From the NCBI GenBank assembly GCA_948482865.1, contig CAOMHR010000091.1, positions 1 to 6,542 on the forward strand: a DNA stretch of 6,542 nt, written 5' to 3'. How positions within the stretch are numbered: position 1 is the stretch's first letter; every line of letters begins with the position of its first letter. The stretch comes from Christensenellaceae bacterium. Its GTDB lineage: Bacteria; Bacillota; Clostridia; Christensenellales; Borkfalkiaceae. Positions 5,374-6,542 of this stretch are shown here, piece after piece. The notes beneath the pieces were generated by a model. The model saw nothing but the letters and a program-made list of their open reading frames with translations, did not search any database and had not been told where the DNA came from. The translations under genes and the position numbers were made by a program.

Positions 5374-6542
5374 TCAGTATACCTCCGAATCGCTTTCGGG
5401 TTTAAAGCGCACCCTGTCTATAAAACCGTCCACCTTGTTGAAGTTTGCGTTTGTCGCCAAAAATTCCTTTCTGCCTTCAACCTTGTCGCCCATAAGCATT
5501 TCAATCATGGCGGCGGCTTCGGTCACGTCTTCAATGGTTACCTGAATAAGGTTTCTCGTCGCGGGGTCCATAGTGGTTTCCCACAGCTGGTCGGCGGACA
5601 TTTCGCCCAGTCCTTTGTAGCGCTGTATCTGGTAGCCCTTGCCGACTTTCTTGATTTTTTCGTCCAGCTCTTTATCGTCGTAAGCGTATTCGACTACATC
5701 TTTTTTATACACCTTATACAACGGCGGCATACCTATATATACATAGCCCGCATTGACAAGGTCGCGCATATACTTGAAAAAGAAAGTTAAAAGTATGCAC
5801 CTTATATGAAGTCCGTCCTGGTCGGCATCGGAAAGGATAATTACTTTTTTGTATTTCGTCTTTTCCACGTCGAACGAGCGGTTAAATCCCGCGCCGATCG
5901 CTGAAATCATAGTCTTGATTTCTTCGTTCTGCAAAGCCTGCAAGGCGGTCTTTTTCTGCACGTTGAGCGGCTTGCCGCGAAGAGGCAGAATGGACTGGTA
6001 CTGTCTGACTCTCGCCTGTTTTGCCGTGCCGCCCGCGCTGTCGCCTTCCACTATAAACAGCTCGTTCATATCGGGGTTTCTGCCCGAACAGGAAGCGAGT
6101 TTGCCAACCAGATTAAGCCCGTCGTTTTCCGAAGCCGCTTTTGCAACATCCCTTTCGGCGCGGTGCTTGATTCTGTCGTCGGCGGCAAACTTTGCCTTTT
6201 TGGTAATTTCGTCGAAAATGTTTTTATAGGTCTTGTCCGCAACAAGTTCGGAAAGCCCTTCCACAACCGCCGCTTCCACGGGGGCTTTTACTTCGGGGTT
6301 GCCGAGTTTGGTCTTGGTCTGCCCTTCGAACTCCACGCCCGTCATTTTGACGGTTAAAACCGCCGTCAGACCTTCCTTGATATCGTCGCCGATAAAGGGT
6401 GTTTCCTTCGCTTTCAGAAAGCCGTTGCTCTTGGCGTAGTCGTTGATTACTTTTAAAAGTCCGTTATGAAAGCCCGTTTCGTGATAGACGCCTTCTACGG
6501 TTGAAATGTTGTTTACGAATGAAAACAGGCTTTCCGTGTCGT
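5374..6542 (-). CDS. parE: type IIA DNA topoisomerase subunit B, topoisomerase IV (ParE)-like, partial
   Basis: The frame stays open to the right edge, so the N-terminal GHKL ATPase domain is outside the window; 388 C-terminal residues are visible. Numbering from the first full codon, residues 1-65 continue the transducer domain upstream of the internal Met at 6345. The transducer lysine lies in QTK (74-76) and would contact ATP. The TOPRIM domain follows: EGDSAGG at 165-171 with catalytic Glu165, PLRGK at 186-190, and the metal-binding DADQD at 238-242. QRYKGLGEM (306-314) and the tail motif LMGDKVEGRKEF are intact. The protein provides ATP hydrolysis and Mg2+ binding for strand passage. Wording such as EGDSAGGTAK, GAG and TFFFKYM is closer to ParE than GyrB, but GyrB is not excluded. 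An oddity is GVYH at 17-20, where most relatives have GGTH. It is translationally coupled to the A subunit 2 nt downstream. Confidence 0.94.
   Translation of the reverse strand, partial: DTESLFSFVNNISTVEGVYHETGFHNGLLKVINDYAKSNGFLKAKETPFIGDDIKEGLTAVLTVKMTGVEFEGQTKTKLGNPEVKAPVEAAVVEGLSELVADKTYKNIFDEITKKAKFAADDRIKHRAERDVAKAASENDGLNLVGKLASCSGRNPDMNELFIVEGDSAGGTAKQARVRQYQSILPLRGKPLNVQKKTALQALQNEEIKTMISAIGAGFNRSFDVEKTKYKKVIILSDADQDGLHIRCILLTFFFKYMRDLVNAGYVYIGMPPLYKVYKKDVVEYAYDDKELDEKIKKVGKGYQIQRYKGLGEMSADQLWETTMDPATRNLIQVTIEDVTEAAAMIEMLMGDKVEGRKEFLATNANFNKVDGFIDRVRFKPESDSEVY
5382..5386 (-). promoter_or_regulatory. ribosome binding site of subunit A inside the subunit B gene
   Basis: The minus strand reads CGGAGGTATACTGATA directly before the ATG at 5371, so GGAGG sits 10 nt upstream of the start and within the last codons of subunit B. 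This fixes the start and indicates translational coupling, which would help produce the two subunits in equal amounts. Confidence 0.85.

Noticed and set aside
6066..6266. 66-residue minus-strand frame overlapping subunit B
   Set aside because: It is out of frame with the subunit B gene, which runs uninterrupted through this region with conserved motifs.
5374..6345. Subunit B starting at the internal Met at 6345
   Set aside because: Translation upstream of this Met to the window edge continues the conserved transducer region without a stop, so the true start is outside the window.

Overview
The window looks like a chromosomal stretch from an anaerobic Gram-positive bacterium of the Clostridia (Bacillota). 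Three things suggest this: the 16S gene has shortened variable regions and a Clostridia-like V4 sequence, the genes carry strong GGAGG-type ribosome binding sites, and the promoters are near-consensus sigma-A. A Christensenellales-like gut or rumen lineage is possible, but that is a guess from general resemblance. Coding DNA is moderately GC-rich, while spacers, especially in front of the rRNA gene, are very AT-rich.

Layout, left to right. Positions 1-772 hold the 5' half of a 16S rRNA gene on the minus strand, cut by the window edge. Positions 773-1248 are its leader and promoter region, with two tandem minus-strand promoters (P2 at 976-1004, P1 at 1114-1143), AT-rich upstream tracts, a boxA-like element and a GNRA-capped leader hairpin. 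A plus-strand terminator-like hairpin sits at 1249-1283. The only plus-strand gene (1321-1575) encodes an unrecognised 84-residue protein with two likely membrane segments. It converges on a minus-strand lipoprotein gene (1621-2508, SH3 domain plus NlpC/P60 hydrolase), and the two share a hairpin terminator at 1579-1605. The lipoprotein gene has its own clear promoter at 2529-2557, overlapped by inverted repeats. A strong terminator (2592-2628) closes the upstream minus-strand operon, which contains a 65-residue CxxC protein of the DUF1858 family (2642-2839), the A subunit of a type IIA topoisomerase (2873-5371, complete) and the matching B subunit (5374-6542, 5' end outside the window).

The two topoisomerase subunits are tightly coupled, with 2 nt between them and the A-subunit ribosome binding site inside the B-subunit coding end. 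The A subunit has no recognisable GyrA box and reads more like ParC, so I favour topoisomerase IV (ParE/ParC) over gyrase, although automated annotation could name either. Every gene but one, including the rRNA, points the same way, as expected on a leading strand near a highly transcribed region.

I see no mobile element, CRISPR array, tRNA or clear new system. The most useful second looks are the redox-type CxxC protein in the topoisomerase operon, the missing GyrA box, the operator-like repeats at the lipoprotein promoter, and the unexplained plus-strand terminator in the rRNA promoter region.
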